The notes beneath the pieces are model-generated. The model was given only the letters and a program-made list of their open reading frames with translations. It was not told where the DNA came from and made no database searches. The position numbers were made by a program, and so were the translations under genes. DNA of 27,369 bases, from positions 1-27,369 of the forward strand of contig QFQY01000060.1 in the NCBI GenBank assembly GCA_003248805.1, in the 5' to 3' direction. Of the stretch, positions 16,344-24,320 are shown in pieces. This DNA comes from Chelatococcus sp. (GTDB lineage Bacteria > Pseudomonadota > Alphaproteobacteria > Rhizobiales > Beijerinckiaceae). Within the stretch, counting starts at the first letter, position 1, and each line of letters opens with the position of its first letter.

Positions 16344-17530
16344 GACGCGACCGCCGGGCTCGCGGCCGCATGCGGCGCCTGGCGCTCCGGCGCGAGCTCG
16401 GCGGCGATGCGCCGGCCCTCGGCATCGAAGACGTGCATCCGCGCCGGGTCGAACGAGACGGAAACCGTGTCGCCGTGCTCGAGCCGCGCGGCCTCCGCGT
16501 CGCTCGGCACCCGTGCGACCAGGGCGGCCGGCTCGTCGCCGGCGAGGTCGAGATGGATATGGCGCTCGGAGCCGTGATGCTCGTTGCGGCGGACATGGCC
16601 CGTCAGGGCGCCGCCGGGTCCCGGCCGCAGCGTCAGGGCCTCGGGGCGGATGCCGACCGCGACGGGCGTCCCGCGGACTGCGGAGAGGCGCAGCGCGCTG
16701 GGCTGGCCCGCGACGGCGACGATGCCGTCGGCATCGACCTCGCCCGGCAGCACGTTGATCGCCGGCGAGCCGATGAAGCGCGCGACCGAGAGCGTGGCGG
16801 GGCGCTCGTAGAGCTCGGCCGGCTTGCCGACCTGCAGCAGCCGCCCGCCTTCCAGCATCGCCACGCGGTCGGACATGGTCATGGCCTCGACCTGGTCATG
16901 CGTGACGTAGACGAAGGTGGCGCCGAGCCGCGCATGCAGATCGGCGAGCTCGTCGCGCATGTGGACCCGCAGCTGGGCGTCGAGATTGGAGAGCGGTTCG
17001 TCCATCAGGAACAGGCTCGGCTGGCGCACCATGGCGCGGGCGAGCGCGACGCGCTGGCGCTGGCCGCCGGAGAGCTGGCCGGGCCGCCGTCCGAGCAGCG
17101 GCTCGATCTTGAGCTGCGCCGCCACGGCCCTGACGTCGGCCGCGATGCCGGCCGTGAGCCGCCGGTAGCGCGGCGACAGGCGCCGGATCAGCGGCAGCCT
17201 CTCCGCCAGAGAGAGCCGGCTCATCGTCAGCGGCACGGCGATGTTGTCGAAGGCGCTCATATGCGGATAGAGCGCGTAGCTCTGGAACACCATGGCGATG
17301 TTGCGCGCGCTCGGCCCGAGATGGTCGACCGGCCGCCCGCCGATCGAGACGCTGCCGCGATCCTGCAGTTCGAGCCCGGAGAGAATCCGCAGCAGGGTCG
17401 ATTTTCCGCAGCCCGAAGGGCCGACCAGGGAGAGGAATTCGCCGGGCGCGACATCGAGCGAGATGTCGTCGAGGACGGGCGCCGGGCCGAAGGACTTCGA
17501 GATGCCCGAGAGCTTCAGCCCGTCACTCAT
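16340..17530 (-). CDS. ABC transporter ATP-binding protein, UgpC/MalK type
   Basis: A 396-residue ATPase of the MalK/UgpC class that powers the importer encoded downstream. Walker A is GPSGCGKST (residues 37-45), the Q-loop is Gln83, the signature is LSGGQ (153-157), Walker B is LFLMDEP (173-179), and the switch His lies in VTHDQVEAM. A TOBE-type regulatory domain follows (VAVGIRPEALTLRPG onward). Between the Q-loop region and the signature it carries about 18 more residues than E. coli UgpC, with the basic stretch RRLSPRYRRL. It is the first gene of the operon, and a Pho-box match lies 66 bp upstream. Confidence 0.93.
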   Translation of the reverse strand: MSDGLKLSGISKSFGPAPVLDDISLDVAPGEFLSLVGPSGCGKSTLLRILSGLELQDRGSVSIGGRPVDHLGPSARNIAMVFQSYALYPHMSAFDNIAVPLTMSRLSLAERLPLIRRLSPRYRRLTAGIAADVRAVAAQLKIEPLLGRRPGQLSGGQRQRVALARAMVRQPSLFLMDEPLSNLDAQLRVHMRDELADLHARLGATFVYVTHDQVEAMTMSDRVAMLEGGRLLQVGKPAELYERPATLSVARFIGSPAINVLPGEVDADGIVAVAGQPSALRLSAVRGTPVAVGIRPEALTLRPGPGGALTGHVRRNEHHGSERHIHLDLAGDEPAALVARVPSDAEAARLEHGDTVSVSFDPARMHVFDAEGRRIAAELAPERQAPHAAASPAVAS

Positions 17531-17596
17531 GAACTCTGTTCCGCTGCGCTGCCTGGCCGTCCCGGACGGCGATGGGCGCTGCGGTAGTGCCGCTAC

Positions 17597-17614
17597 ATGT
17601 CAGTCCGGTGACAG
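17597..17614 (-). promoter_or_regulatory. putative Pho box (PhoB operator) for the ABC/phosphodiesterase operon
   Basis: On the minus strand the site reads CTGTCACCGGACTGACAT: two 7-base units, CTGTCAC and CTGACAT, separated by 4 bases. This is the geometry of the Pho box (CTGTCAT-N4-CTGTCAT), with 12 of 14 consensus bases. It lies 66 bp before the ATPase start codon and points in the same direction as the operon. The same stretch also contains the inverted repeat TGTCA-N6-TGACA (17598-17613), so a dimeric GntR-like or other repressor is an alternative reading. Confidence 0.6.
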
Positions 17615-17719
17615 TTTGTGCGTCCGCGAACGGAATTCTCGCACCGCGTCAAGGTCGGTCATGAGCCGGCAAATGACGGCACGGCAGATGCGCGAGACGC
17701 CTCCGGTCCCCGATGGGGC

Positions 17720-20077
17720 TCAGGCGGCGTCGGGCGTTCCGGCCTTCGCCTTCCGGATCGCGTGCCAGATGCGCTGCGGCGTCGCCGGCATGTCGATATG
17801 CGTCACGCCGAGCGGACGCAGCGCGTCGAGGATCGCGTGGATGACGGTCTGCGGGGCGCCGATGCAGCCGGCCTGGCCCGAGCCCTTGGCGCCGAGCGGG
17901 TTGGAGTCGGTCGGCAGCTCGATCATGGTCAGGTCGAAGGCGGGCAGGTCGGCGGCGCGCGGCACCGCATAATCCATGAAGGTCGCGCTCAGGAGCTGGC
18001 CGCTGTCGGCGTCATAGCGCGCCTCCTCCATCAGCGCCTGGCCGATGCCCTGTGCCAGCCCGCCATGCACCTGGGACTCGGTCAGCAGCGGATTGACCAG
18101 CCGGCCGTAATCGTCGACCGCGACATAGGAGACGAGTTCGAGCCCGCCCGTCTCGGGGTCGATCTCGACCTCGGCCACCTGCGCGCCGTTGGGGAAGGTG
18201 ATCGGCGCGTCGCGGCGGGCGCCGTGGCTGGCCAGCGCCTTGCCCGTGGTCTCGCGGACATGGCGCGCCACGGTCGTCAGATCGACCTCGCCGGCCGCCG
18301 CGTCGCCCCGTGCCGGTGCGCGGAACCGGCCGGCCGCGAAGCCGAGCGTGTCGGCCTCCGCCTGCAGCAGTTGCGCGGCATGGGGCCGGGCGGTCTCGAT
18401 CAGCGCCCGCGCTGCGAGCACGAGCGCGCCGCCGCCCATGATGAGCGAGCGCGCCCCGCCATGGCCTGCGCCGGTCGGCACGCGGGCCGTGTCGCCCTGG
18501 ACCAGCGTGAACCGTGTCACGGGCAGCCCCAGTTCCGCGGACATGATTTGCGCGAAGCTGGTCTCGTGACCCTGCCCGTTGGACTGCGTGCCCACCGCCA
18601 TGTCGACGCCGCCGTCGCCACGGAACGAGAGCCAGCCATCCTCGTTCGGGTTGCCGCGCGAGGTCTCGAGGAAGCAGCCGATCCCGAAGCCGCGCAGCTT
18701 TCCGCGCTTGCGCGCCGCCGCGCGGCGCTTGCGGAAGCCGGCGCGATCGGCCGCCTCCAGCACCCTGTCGAGGTTGTCCGCGAAGGCTCCGCAGTCCAGC
18801 ACGGCTCCGAGCGGCTTGGCATAGGGAAAGCGCCTGATGAAGTTGCGCTTGCGCAGGGCGGCGGGGTCGATCCGCAGCAGATGGGCGGCCTCGTCGGCCA
18901 GCCGCTCGATGATGTAGTTCGCCTCCGGCTTGCCGGCGCCGCGATAGGCGTCGATCGGCGCGGTGTTGGTGAAGAGGCCGCGCACATCCATCGTGATGGC
19001 GGGAATGTCGTAGAGCCCGCCCATGGCCGCCGCCGGCGCGGTGACGGCGCTGCCCGGCCCGAGCGAGGAGACATAGGCGCCGATATTCGCCAGCGTCTCG
19101 ACCTGCAGCGCCAGGAAACGGCCGCGCGCGTCAAGCGCGAGACGAGCGGTGGTGAGGTTGTCGCGGCTATGCGCGCCGCCGGTGAACTCGTCGACCCGTT
19201 CCGCCACCCAGCGTACCGGCTTGCCCAGCCGCTCGGCGGCGACCAGCAGCACGGCGTATTCCGGATAGGTCACGTTCTTCATGCCGAAGCCGCCGCCGAC
19301 ATCCGGGCAGGAGACGTCGATGCGCTCCGGCGCGACGCGCAGCACGGCCGCAAGCTCGCGGCGGATGTCGTGGACCGAGGCGCCGCTCAGCGAGAGACGG
19401 TAGCGGCCGGTCTTGCGGTCGAAGCGGCCGATCGCGACGCGCGGCTCCATCGCCGCCGCGACGATGCGGTTGTTGACGAGCCGGCAGGTGACGACATGCG
19501 CGGCCTTGGCCATCGCCGCCGCGACGGCGGCCTCGTCGCCCTTGCGAAAGTGGAAGGCGAGATTGCCCGGCGCCTGCGGCCAGAGCGGCTCGGCCTCGTC
19601 GCCGGACGCCGTTTCGAGATCGGTCGCCGCGGGCAGGATGTCGTAGTCGACGGCGATCGCCTCGCAGGCGTCGCGGGCGGCCATGGCGGTCTTCGCGACG
19701 ACGAGGGCCACCGGCTCCCCGACATGGCGAACCCGCTCGCGTGCCAGCGGCGGGCGCTCCGGCACCGTCAGCGCGGTCCCGGCCGGCGCTGCGAAGGAGG
19801 TGGGCAGGCCCGCGAGATCGGGCAGGTCGGCGGCGGTATAGATCGCCTTGACGCCGGGCATCGCCGAGGCGCCGGCGGTGTCGATCGACAGGATGGCGGC
19901 ATGCGCGTGCGGCGAGCGCAGCACGGCGGCGAAGAGCATGCCTGCGGCATCCTCGTCGTCCTGGTAGCGCCCCAGCCCGCGCAGGAAGCGCTCGTCCTCG
20001 AAGCGGCGCAGCGAGCGCGGATCCTCGGAGGTAGGCAGTCCGGATGCCGTGGAGGAGGCGGTCTTCGACCCGTGCAT
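17720..20077 (-). CDS. xanthine dehydrogenase family molybdopterin-binding subunit (CoxL form II-like)
   Basis: A 785-residue large subunit of the molybdenum hydroxylase family, which hydroxylates carbon centres with water at a Mo-cytosine-dinucleotide site. The N-terminal domain spans about residues 20-150. Cofactor motifs include GGGFGMK (261-267), AYRGAGK (377-383, form II type rather than the CO-dehydrogenase AYXCSFR) and GQGHET. In the C-terminal motif that usually reads GxGE, this protein has GSGQAG, so the catalytic Glu position is Gln735. No iron-sulfur (CoxS) or FAD (CoxM) subunit gene is adjacent. The start ATG at 20077 lies 38 bp after the TRAP large-permease stop, so it is likely the last gene of that operon. 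A longer open frame upstream overlaps the permease and is rejected. The substrate is unknown. Confidence 0.88.
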   Translation of the reverse strand: MHGSKTASSTASGLPTSEDPRSLRRFEDERFLRGLGRYQDDEDAAGMLFAAVLRSPHAHAAILSIDTAGASAMPGVKAIYTAADLPDLAGLPTSFAAPAGTALTVPERPPLARERVRHVGEPVALVVAKTAMAARDACEAIAVDYDILPAATDLETASGDEAEPLWPQAPGNLAFHFRKGDEAAVAAAMAKAAHVVTCRLVNNRIVAAAMEPRVAIGRFDRKTGRYRLSLSGASVHDIRRELAAVLRVAPERIDVSCPDVGGGFGMKNVTYPEYAVLLVAAERLGKPVRWVAERVDEFTGGAHSRDNLTTARLALDARGRFLALQVETLANIGAYVSSLGPGSAVTAPAAAMGGLYDIPAITMDVRGLFTNTAPIDAYRGAGKPEANYIIERLADEAAHLLRIDPAALRKRNFIRRFPYAKPLGAVLDCGAFADNLDRVLEAADRAGFRKRRAAARKRGKLRGFGIGCFLETSRGNPNEDGWLSFRGDGGVDMAVGTQSNGQGHETSFAQIMSAELGLPVTRFTLVQGDTARVPTGAGHGGARSLIMGGGALVLAARALIETARPHAAQLLQAEADTLGFAAGRFRAPARGDAAAGEVDLTTVARHVRETTGKALASHGARRDAPITFPNGAQVAEVEIDPETGGLELVSYVAVDDYGRLVNPLLTESQVHGGLAQGIGQALMEEARYDADSGQLLSATFMDYAVPRAADLPAFDLTMIELPTDSNPLGAKGSGQAGCIGAPQTVIHAILDALRPLGVTHIDMPATPQRIWHAIRKAKAGTPDAA

Positions 20078-20115
20078 CGCTAGGTGGTTCCGTCTGTTCC
20101 TCGGCGGGAGGCGAT

Positions 20116-21420
20116 CTAGCGTGCCAGCGCCTCCGGCAGCCACAGCACGATCTGCGGATAGACCGTCAGCAGCAGGGTGAACAGCACCATGATGACGAGA
20201 TAGGGGAAGGTCACCTTGGCGATGTAGCCGAGCCCGTCCCCTGTCAGCCCCTGGATGACGAAGAGGTTGAAGCCGACCGGCGGCGTGATCTGCGCCATCT
20301 CGACGACCAGCACCATGAAGACGCCGAACCAGACCGGATCGAACCCGGCCTGCTTCACGATCGGCAGCACGATCGGCAGCGTCATCACGATCATCGAAAA
20401 ACCGTCGAGGAAGCAGCCGAGCACGATGTAGAAGGCGATCAGTACCACGATCAGCATCAGCGGCGTCAGGTTCAGCGACTTGACGAAGGCCGCGATGGCC
20501 TGGGGAATGCCGAGAAACGCCGCCGCATTGCCGAGGATCGAGGCGCCGAGCACGATCAGCGCGATCATCGAGCAGGTGATCACCGAGCCGATCAGGATGC
20601 CCTTGATCGCCTCGGCATTGAGCGAGCCCTGGATGGCGGTGACGATGGCCGCGCCCAGCACGCCGACGGCCGCCGCCTCGGAGGGCGTCGCGATGCCGCC
20701 ATACATCGAGCCGAGCACGCAGACGATCAGGAAGAGCGCCGGAGCGAGGTCGCGCAGCGCCGCGAAACGCTCCGCCCAGCTCAGGTTCTTGAGGTCGTTT
20801 TCGGTGGCCGGGACGAGATCGCGGTGGATCGCGGTGTGGATCATCACCCAGGCCATGAAGCTCCCGGCCAGCAGGAAGCCCGGGATGAAGCCCGCCGTGA
20901 ACAGCTTCAGGATCGAGACGTCGCCGAGCACGCCGTAGATGATCATGATGTTCGAGGGCGGGATCAGGAAGCCGAGCGTGCCCGCCCCCGCCAGCGAACC
21001 GATGGCGATATCCTTCGAATAGCCGCGCTTCAGGAGCTCGGCCAGCGCGATGCGCCCCACCACCTGCGTCGTCGCCGCCGAGGAGCCGGAGATCGCCGCG
21101 AAGATCGTGCAGCCGAAGATGTTGACGTGCAGCAGCCGCCCCGGCAGCAGCCCGGCCCAGGGCGCGAGGCCCTTGAACAGCGCCTTCGACAGATGGGTGC
21201 GGAACAGCAGCTCCCCCATCAGGATGAAGAGCGGCAGCGCCAGCAGCTCCTGCGTCGTCAGGATGTTCCAGGTGTATTGCGGCAGCAGCCGGTCGAGCGG
21301 GATGTTGCGGAAGAGGAAGAGCAGTGTCGTGCCGGTCAGGGCGAGCGTCAGGCCGATCCAGAGCCCGCATGCCAGCAGGCTGAACAGGATCGCGAACATC
21401 ACGACGACTTCGATGGACAT
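20116..21420 (-). CDS. TRAP transporter large permease (DctM)
   Basis: A 434-residue DctM-type subunit, the ion-coupled channel of a tripartite ATP-independent periplasmic transporter. About 12 hydrophobic segments are visible. Family motifs include ALPLFILMGELLFRTHLSKALFKGL, FAAISGSSAATTQVVGRIAL, GAGTLGFLIPPSNIMIIYG and the second-half copy VVEMAQITPPVGFNLFVIQGL. It follows the small permease by 70 bp on the same strand. Confidence 0.94.
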   Translation of the reverse strand: MSIEVVVMFAILFSLLACGLWIGLTLALTGTTLLFLFRNIPLDRLLPQYTWNILTTQELLALPLFILMGELLFRTHLSKALFKGLAPWAGLLPGRLLHVNIFGCTIFAAISGSSAATTQVVGRIALAELLKRGYSKDIAIGSLAGAGTLGFLIPPSNIMIIYGVLGDVSILKLFTAGFIPGFLLAGSFMAWVMIHTAIHRDLVPATENDLKNLSWAERFAALRDLAPALFLIVCVLGSMYGGIATPSEAAAVGVLGAAIVTAIQGSLNAEAIKGILIGSVITCSMIALIVLGASILGNAAAFLGIPQAIAAFVKSLNLTPLMLIVVLIAFYIVLGCFLDGFSMIVMTLPIVLPIVKQAGFDPVWFGVFMVLVVEMAQITPPVGFNLFVIQGLTGDGLGYIAKVTFPYLVIMVLFTLLLTVYPQIVLWLPEALAR

Positions 21421-21490
21421 GGGCGTGTTCCCGACCGGCGCGGCCGGTCTCGCAGAAGGCTGGAAAGACGGAGGGCGAAGGGCCGGCGGA

Positions 21491-22072
21491 TCAGTCCGCC
21501 GGCGCCGCGGCCTTCATGGCGTGGTCTTCGAGCGGCAGGCCGAGCGCGGCCTGGATCGTCCGGGCGAGGAACTGCAGCGCGAGCAGCAGCATGCCGAACG
21601 TGACCACCGCCTGCGGAATCCAGAGCTGCGTGTCGCTGGAGATCGAGGTCTGGCCTCGGCTGAACGAGCCCCAGGCGAAGCGCACCATCGCGTAGGTGAG
21701 GAAACTCATGAAGGCGAGGCCGAGCAGGCTCGAAAGAATCTCCATGGGCCGCTTCAGCGCGGGCGGCGCCTTGCCGATCAGCAGCGTCACCCGGATATGC
21801 CCGCCGGCCCGCAGCGTCATCGCCGCGCCGAAGGTGAAGGAGGCCGCCATCAGATAGGAGGAATACTCCCAGGCCACCGGGATCGAGGGCGGGAAGAACG
21901 GCAGGAAGTTCGAGAAGAAGCGGGTTCCGATCTCGCAAAGCATCAGCAGCGTCAGCGCCAGCAGGCAGCCGCCGCCGATCCAGCCGTCGAGGCGGCCCAG
22001 CCGGTCGATGCCGTCGAGCAGGAGCCGCAGCGGCGCGGGCGCCGCTGCGTTCGGCGAGGAAGCCGGTGCCAT
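21491..22072 (-). CDS. TRAP transporter small permease (DctQ)
   Basis: A 193-residue DctQ-type subunit with four hydrophobic segments. Typical features are LTLLMLCEIGTRFF, VAWEYSSYLMAASFTFGAAMTLRAGGHIRVTLLI and the C-terminal WIPQAVVTFGMLLLALQFLAR. The start ATG at 22072 is 2 bp after the stop of the binding-protein gene, so the genes are transcribed together. It forms the membrane complex with DctM. Confidence 0.92.
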   Translation of the reverse strand: MAPASSPNAAAPAPLRLLLDGIDRLGRLDGWIGGGCLLALTLLMLCEIGTRFFSNFLPFFPPSIPVAWEYSSYLMAASFTFGAAMTLRAGGHIRVTLLIGKAPPALKRPMEILSSLLGLAFMSFLTYAMVRFAWGSFSRGQTSISSDTQLWIPQAVVTFGMLLLALQFLARTIQAALGLPLEDHAMKAAAPAD

Positions 22073-22074
22073 GG

Positions 22075-23073
22075 TCAGCGCTTCATCTCGGTGAGATAGG
22101 CCCGCACCGGCTTCTCGGCTGCCGGCACGCGCTTCAGGAAGGCTTCGAGCATCGGCGCCGTCTTGGCGCGCAGCTCGGCCATCATCGGCGCCGGCACGGG
22201 CACGGCCTCCATGCCGCCATCCTTCAGGCGGGCGAGGCTGTCGGTGTCGGCCTTGAGCGAGGCGGCCCAGAATTCGGGTTCGAGCTTGGCGGCGAGGTCT
22301 TCCATCGCCTTGCGCTCCTCGGGCTTCAGCTTGTTCCAGCTGTCGAGGTTGATCGTCACGATCTGCGAGGACCAGACATGGTTCGTCGGCAGCAGGACCT
22401 TGAGGAACTCCCAGAACTTGCCGTCGACGCCCGAGACCGACGAGGTCGAGACGCCGGAGACCACGCCCGAGGCCAGCGCCGGAATGGTCTCGCCCCAGGG
22501 GATCAGCACGGCCGACATGCCGACCGCGTTGAGCATGTCGGCGGCGTTCTTGTCGGGCACGCGGATCTTGATGCCCTTCAGCCCCTCGACGCTCGTGACC
22601 TTGGTCTTGAGCTGCAGGTATTGCGTCGGCCAGGGCACGACGAAGAGGATCTTCTGGTTGTTGCGCGCGGCGATCTTGTCGTATTCCGGCCGCACATATT
22701 TGTGCAGCACCTTGAGTTCCTCGGGCGAGGCGACGAGGAAGGGCACGCTCTCGACGCCGAGCAGCGGCTCGTCGCCCACCTGCTGGATGTTGAGCACGTC
22801 GGCCATCGGCACGATGCCGTCGCGGACGGCGCGCAGATGCTCCGGCCCCTTGAAGCCGAGCTGGCCGCCGGCCTTCACCAGGATCTCGACGCTGCCATTC
22901 GTGGCCTTCTTGACCTCCTCGGCGTAGCGCATCGCGTTCTGCGTATGGAAATTGGCCTCCGGCCAGACCGTCGAGAGGTCGAGCTTGGTCTGCGCCGCGG
23001 CCGGCTGCGCCAGCAGGCCGAGCGCGCCGAAGGCGATGAGAAGCGCGCGCCGCGCGATGCGAGTGTCAGCCAT
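22075..23073 (-). CDS. TRAP transporter substrate-binding protein (DctP)
   Basis: A 332-residue periplasmic binding protein of the DctP family. The start ATG at 23073 has GAGG 8 nt upstream and gives MADTRIARRALLIAFGALGLLAQPAAAQ, an export signal; the 25-residue extension further upstream is rejected. The conserved ligand-clamping Arg is Arg171 in GLKGIKIRVPDKNAADMLNAVG, which in this family contacts a carboxylate, so an organic acid is the likely cargo. Other family segments are YAEEVKKATNGSVEILVKAGGQLG and IPWGETIPALASGVVSGVSTS. It is the first gene of the TRAP operon. Confidence 0.93.
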   Translation of the reverse strand: MADTRIARRALLIAFGALGLLAQPAAAQTKLDLSTVWPEANFHTQNAMRYAEEVKKATNGSVEILVKAGGQLGFKGPEHLRAVRDGIVPMADVLNIQQVGDEPLLGVESVPFLVASPEELKVLHKYVRPEYDKIAARNNQKILFVVPWPTQYLQLKTKVTSVEGLKGIKIRVPDKNAADMLNAVGMSAVLIPWGETIPALASGVVSGVSTSSVSGVDGKFWEFLKVLLPTNHVWSSQIVTINLDSWNKLKPEERKAMEDLAAKLEPEFWAASLKADTDSLARLKDGGMEAVPVPAPMMAELRAKTAPMLEAFLKRVPAAEKPVRAYLTEMKR

Positions 23074-23111
23074 GTCGAAAGCCTCTGCGGTGGTCCGTTC
23101 GTTCCGCCCGG

Positions 23112-23152
23112 GACTATGCAAGACCCCGGCCAAGCATAGCCGCGCCATAGTC
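23112..23152. promoter_or_regulatory. putative operator: repeated GACTATG/CATAGTC elements upstream of the TRAP operon
   Basis: The arms GACTATG (23112-23118) and CATAGTC (23146-23152) are perfect inverted repeats. A third related element, GCATAGC (23134-23140), lies between them. The cluster sits 39-79 bp upstream of the TRAP binding-protein start, where a regulator could control that promoter. It is separate from the Pho-box-like site that faces the other way. No regulator gene is adjacent, so the protein that might bind is unknown. Confidence 0.4.
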
Positions 23153-23188
23153 GAAAATGCCCCGCCTCCCGGTAGCCGGCCGCCCCGG

Positions 23189-23206
23189 CTGTCATCGGAC
23201 GGTCAT
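23189..23206 (+). promoter_or_regulatory. putative Pho box (PhoB operator) for the DppDF/phosphodiesterase operon
   Basis: The site reads CTGTCATCGGACGGTCAT. The first unit, CTGTCAT, is a perfect Pho-box half, and the second, CGGTCAT, differs at one base; the 4-base spacer is CGGA. That is 13 of 14 consensus bases. It lies 70 bp before the chosen dppD-type start in the direction of transcription, close to the 66 bp seen at the other site in this window, and both sites share the spacer CGGA. CTGTAC shortly downstream could be part of a -10 element. Confidence 0.65.
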
Positions 23207-23276
23207 GGACATGCGCTGTACCGGCGCGATGAACGCGACAAGGGCGGAGGTCCCCGCCACCGACATCATCGGGCGG

Positions 23277-24320
23277 ATGGCCGTGGCGCAAGCGACCGCG
23301 CCGCTGCTGGAGCTCGATCGTTTCACCGTCTCGGTCGCTCGCCCGGAGGGTGGGATCGCGCTGGTGCGCGGCGTCGATCTCTCTCTGGGCCAGGGCGAGG
23401 CGCTCGGCATCGTCGGCGAATCCGGCTGTGGCAAGAGCGTCACCTGGCTCGCGGCGCTGCGCCTGCTCGGCAAGGATATCAGGACGTCGGGCCGGGTCCT
23501 GCTGGCCGGTCGCGACATCACCGCCATGGGCGAGCGCGAGCTCGCGACCGTGCGCGGGCGGCGCATCGGCATGATCTTCCAGGACCCGACCAGCTCCCTC
23601 AATCCCGTCCAGAACGTCGGCCGGCAGCTCGGCGAGGTCTTGAGGCTCCATCGCGGCCTGACCGGCGAGGCGGCCCGCCAGGAGGCGCTGCGCCTGCTCG
23701 ACCGGGTCGGGATCGCCGATGGCCCGCGGCGGTTGCGGCAGTATCCGCACGAATTCTCCGGGGGCATGAACCAGCGCGTGATGATCGCGCTCGCTTTGGC
23801 CTGCGAGCCGCAGGTCCTGGTCGCCGACGAGCCGACGACGGCGCTCGACGCCACCATCCAGGCGCAGATTCTCGATCTGATCCGCGACATCCGCCGCGAG
23901 AGCGGCATGGCGCTCGTGCTGATCTCGCATGATCTCGGCGTGGTCGCCGATCTCTGCGACCGCGTCGCGGTGATGTATGCCGGCCGCGTCGTCGAGACCG
24001 CGCCGACGCGGGAACTGCTGCGCGCGCCGCGCCACCCCTATACGCGCGGGCTCCTCGCCGCCCTGCCGTCGCTGGAGGGGCCGCGCGTCCGGCTTGAGCC
24101 GATTCCGGGCACGGTGCCCGCTCCGGACGCACTCCCGCCGGGCTGCGCCTTCGCCCCGCGCTGCGCGCTGGCGGCGGGGGATTGTGGCCTCGCGGAGCCG
24201 CCCCTCCTCCTCGCCGGGCAGGATCGCCGCTCGGCCTGCCTGCATATTGGGCAGCTTGCGGAGGCGGTCGCGCAGCCATGGCCCGCCGCCCCGCCGGTTC
24301 CCGTCGGGTGGTCGGCGTGA
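23277..24320 (+). CDS. ABC transporter ATP-binding protein, DppD/OppD type
   Basis: A 347-residue ATPase of the peptide/nickel importer class. Walker A is GESGCGKS (residues 47-54), the Q-loop is Gln102 (IFQDPTSSLNP), the signature is FSGGMNQR (160-167), Walker B is LVADEP (181-186), and the switch His is His218 (ISHDLGVV). The C-terminal oligopeptide-transporter extension has RHPYTRGLLAALPSL and the cysteine-containing PGCAFAPRCALAAGDC. I chose the ATG at 23277 because earlier in-frame starts at 23157, 23205 and 23211 lie in or beside the putative promoter, and GGGCGG precedes this one; 23229 remains possible. Its stop overlaps the next gene (GTGA). No permease or binding-protein gene of this class is adjacent. 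Confidence 0.9.
   Translation: MAVAQATAPLLELDRFTVSVARPEGGIALVRGVDLSLGQGEALGIVGESGCGKSVTWLAALRLLGKDIRTSGRVLLAGRDITAMGERELATVRGRRIGMIFQDPTSSLNPVQNVGRQLGEVLRLHRGLTGEAARQEALRLLDRVGIADGPRRLRQYPHEFSGGMNQRVMIALALACEPQVLVADEPTTALDATIQAQILDLIRDIRRESGMALVLISHDLGVVADLCDRVAVMYAGRVVETAPTRELLRAPRHPYTRGLLAALPSLEGPRVRLEPIPGTVPAPDALPPGCAFAPRCALAAGDCGLAEPPLLLAGQDRRSACLHIGQLAEAVAQPWPAAPPVPVGWSA

Noticed and set aside
17598..17613. Reading the TGTCA-N6-TGACA palindrome as a GntR-type operator
   Set aside because: It is possible, but the direct-repeat Pho-box reading fits spacing, orientation, gene content and a matching second site at 23189-23206 better. It is kept only as an alternative.
17618..20083. 821-codon open frame on the plus strand
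   Set aside because: It is antisense to the molybdopterin-subunit gene and has no recognisable domain.
20078..21370. N-terminal extension of the molybdopterin-subunit frame to 1216 codons
   Set aside because: The extra part is an out-of-register translation of the DctM gene. The real N terminus at 20077 matches the family start.
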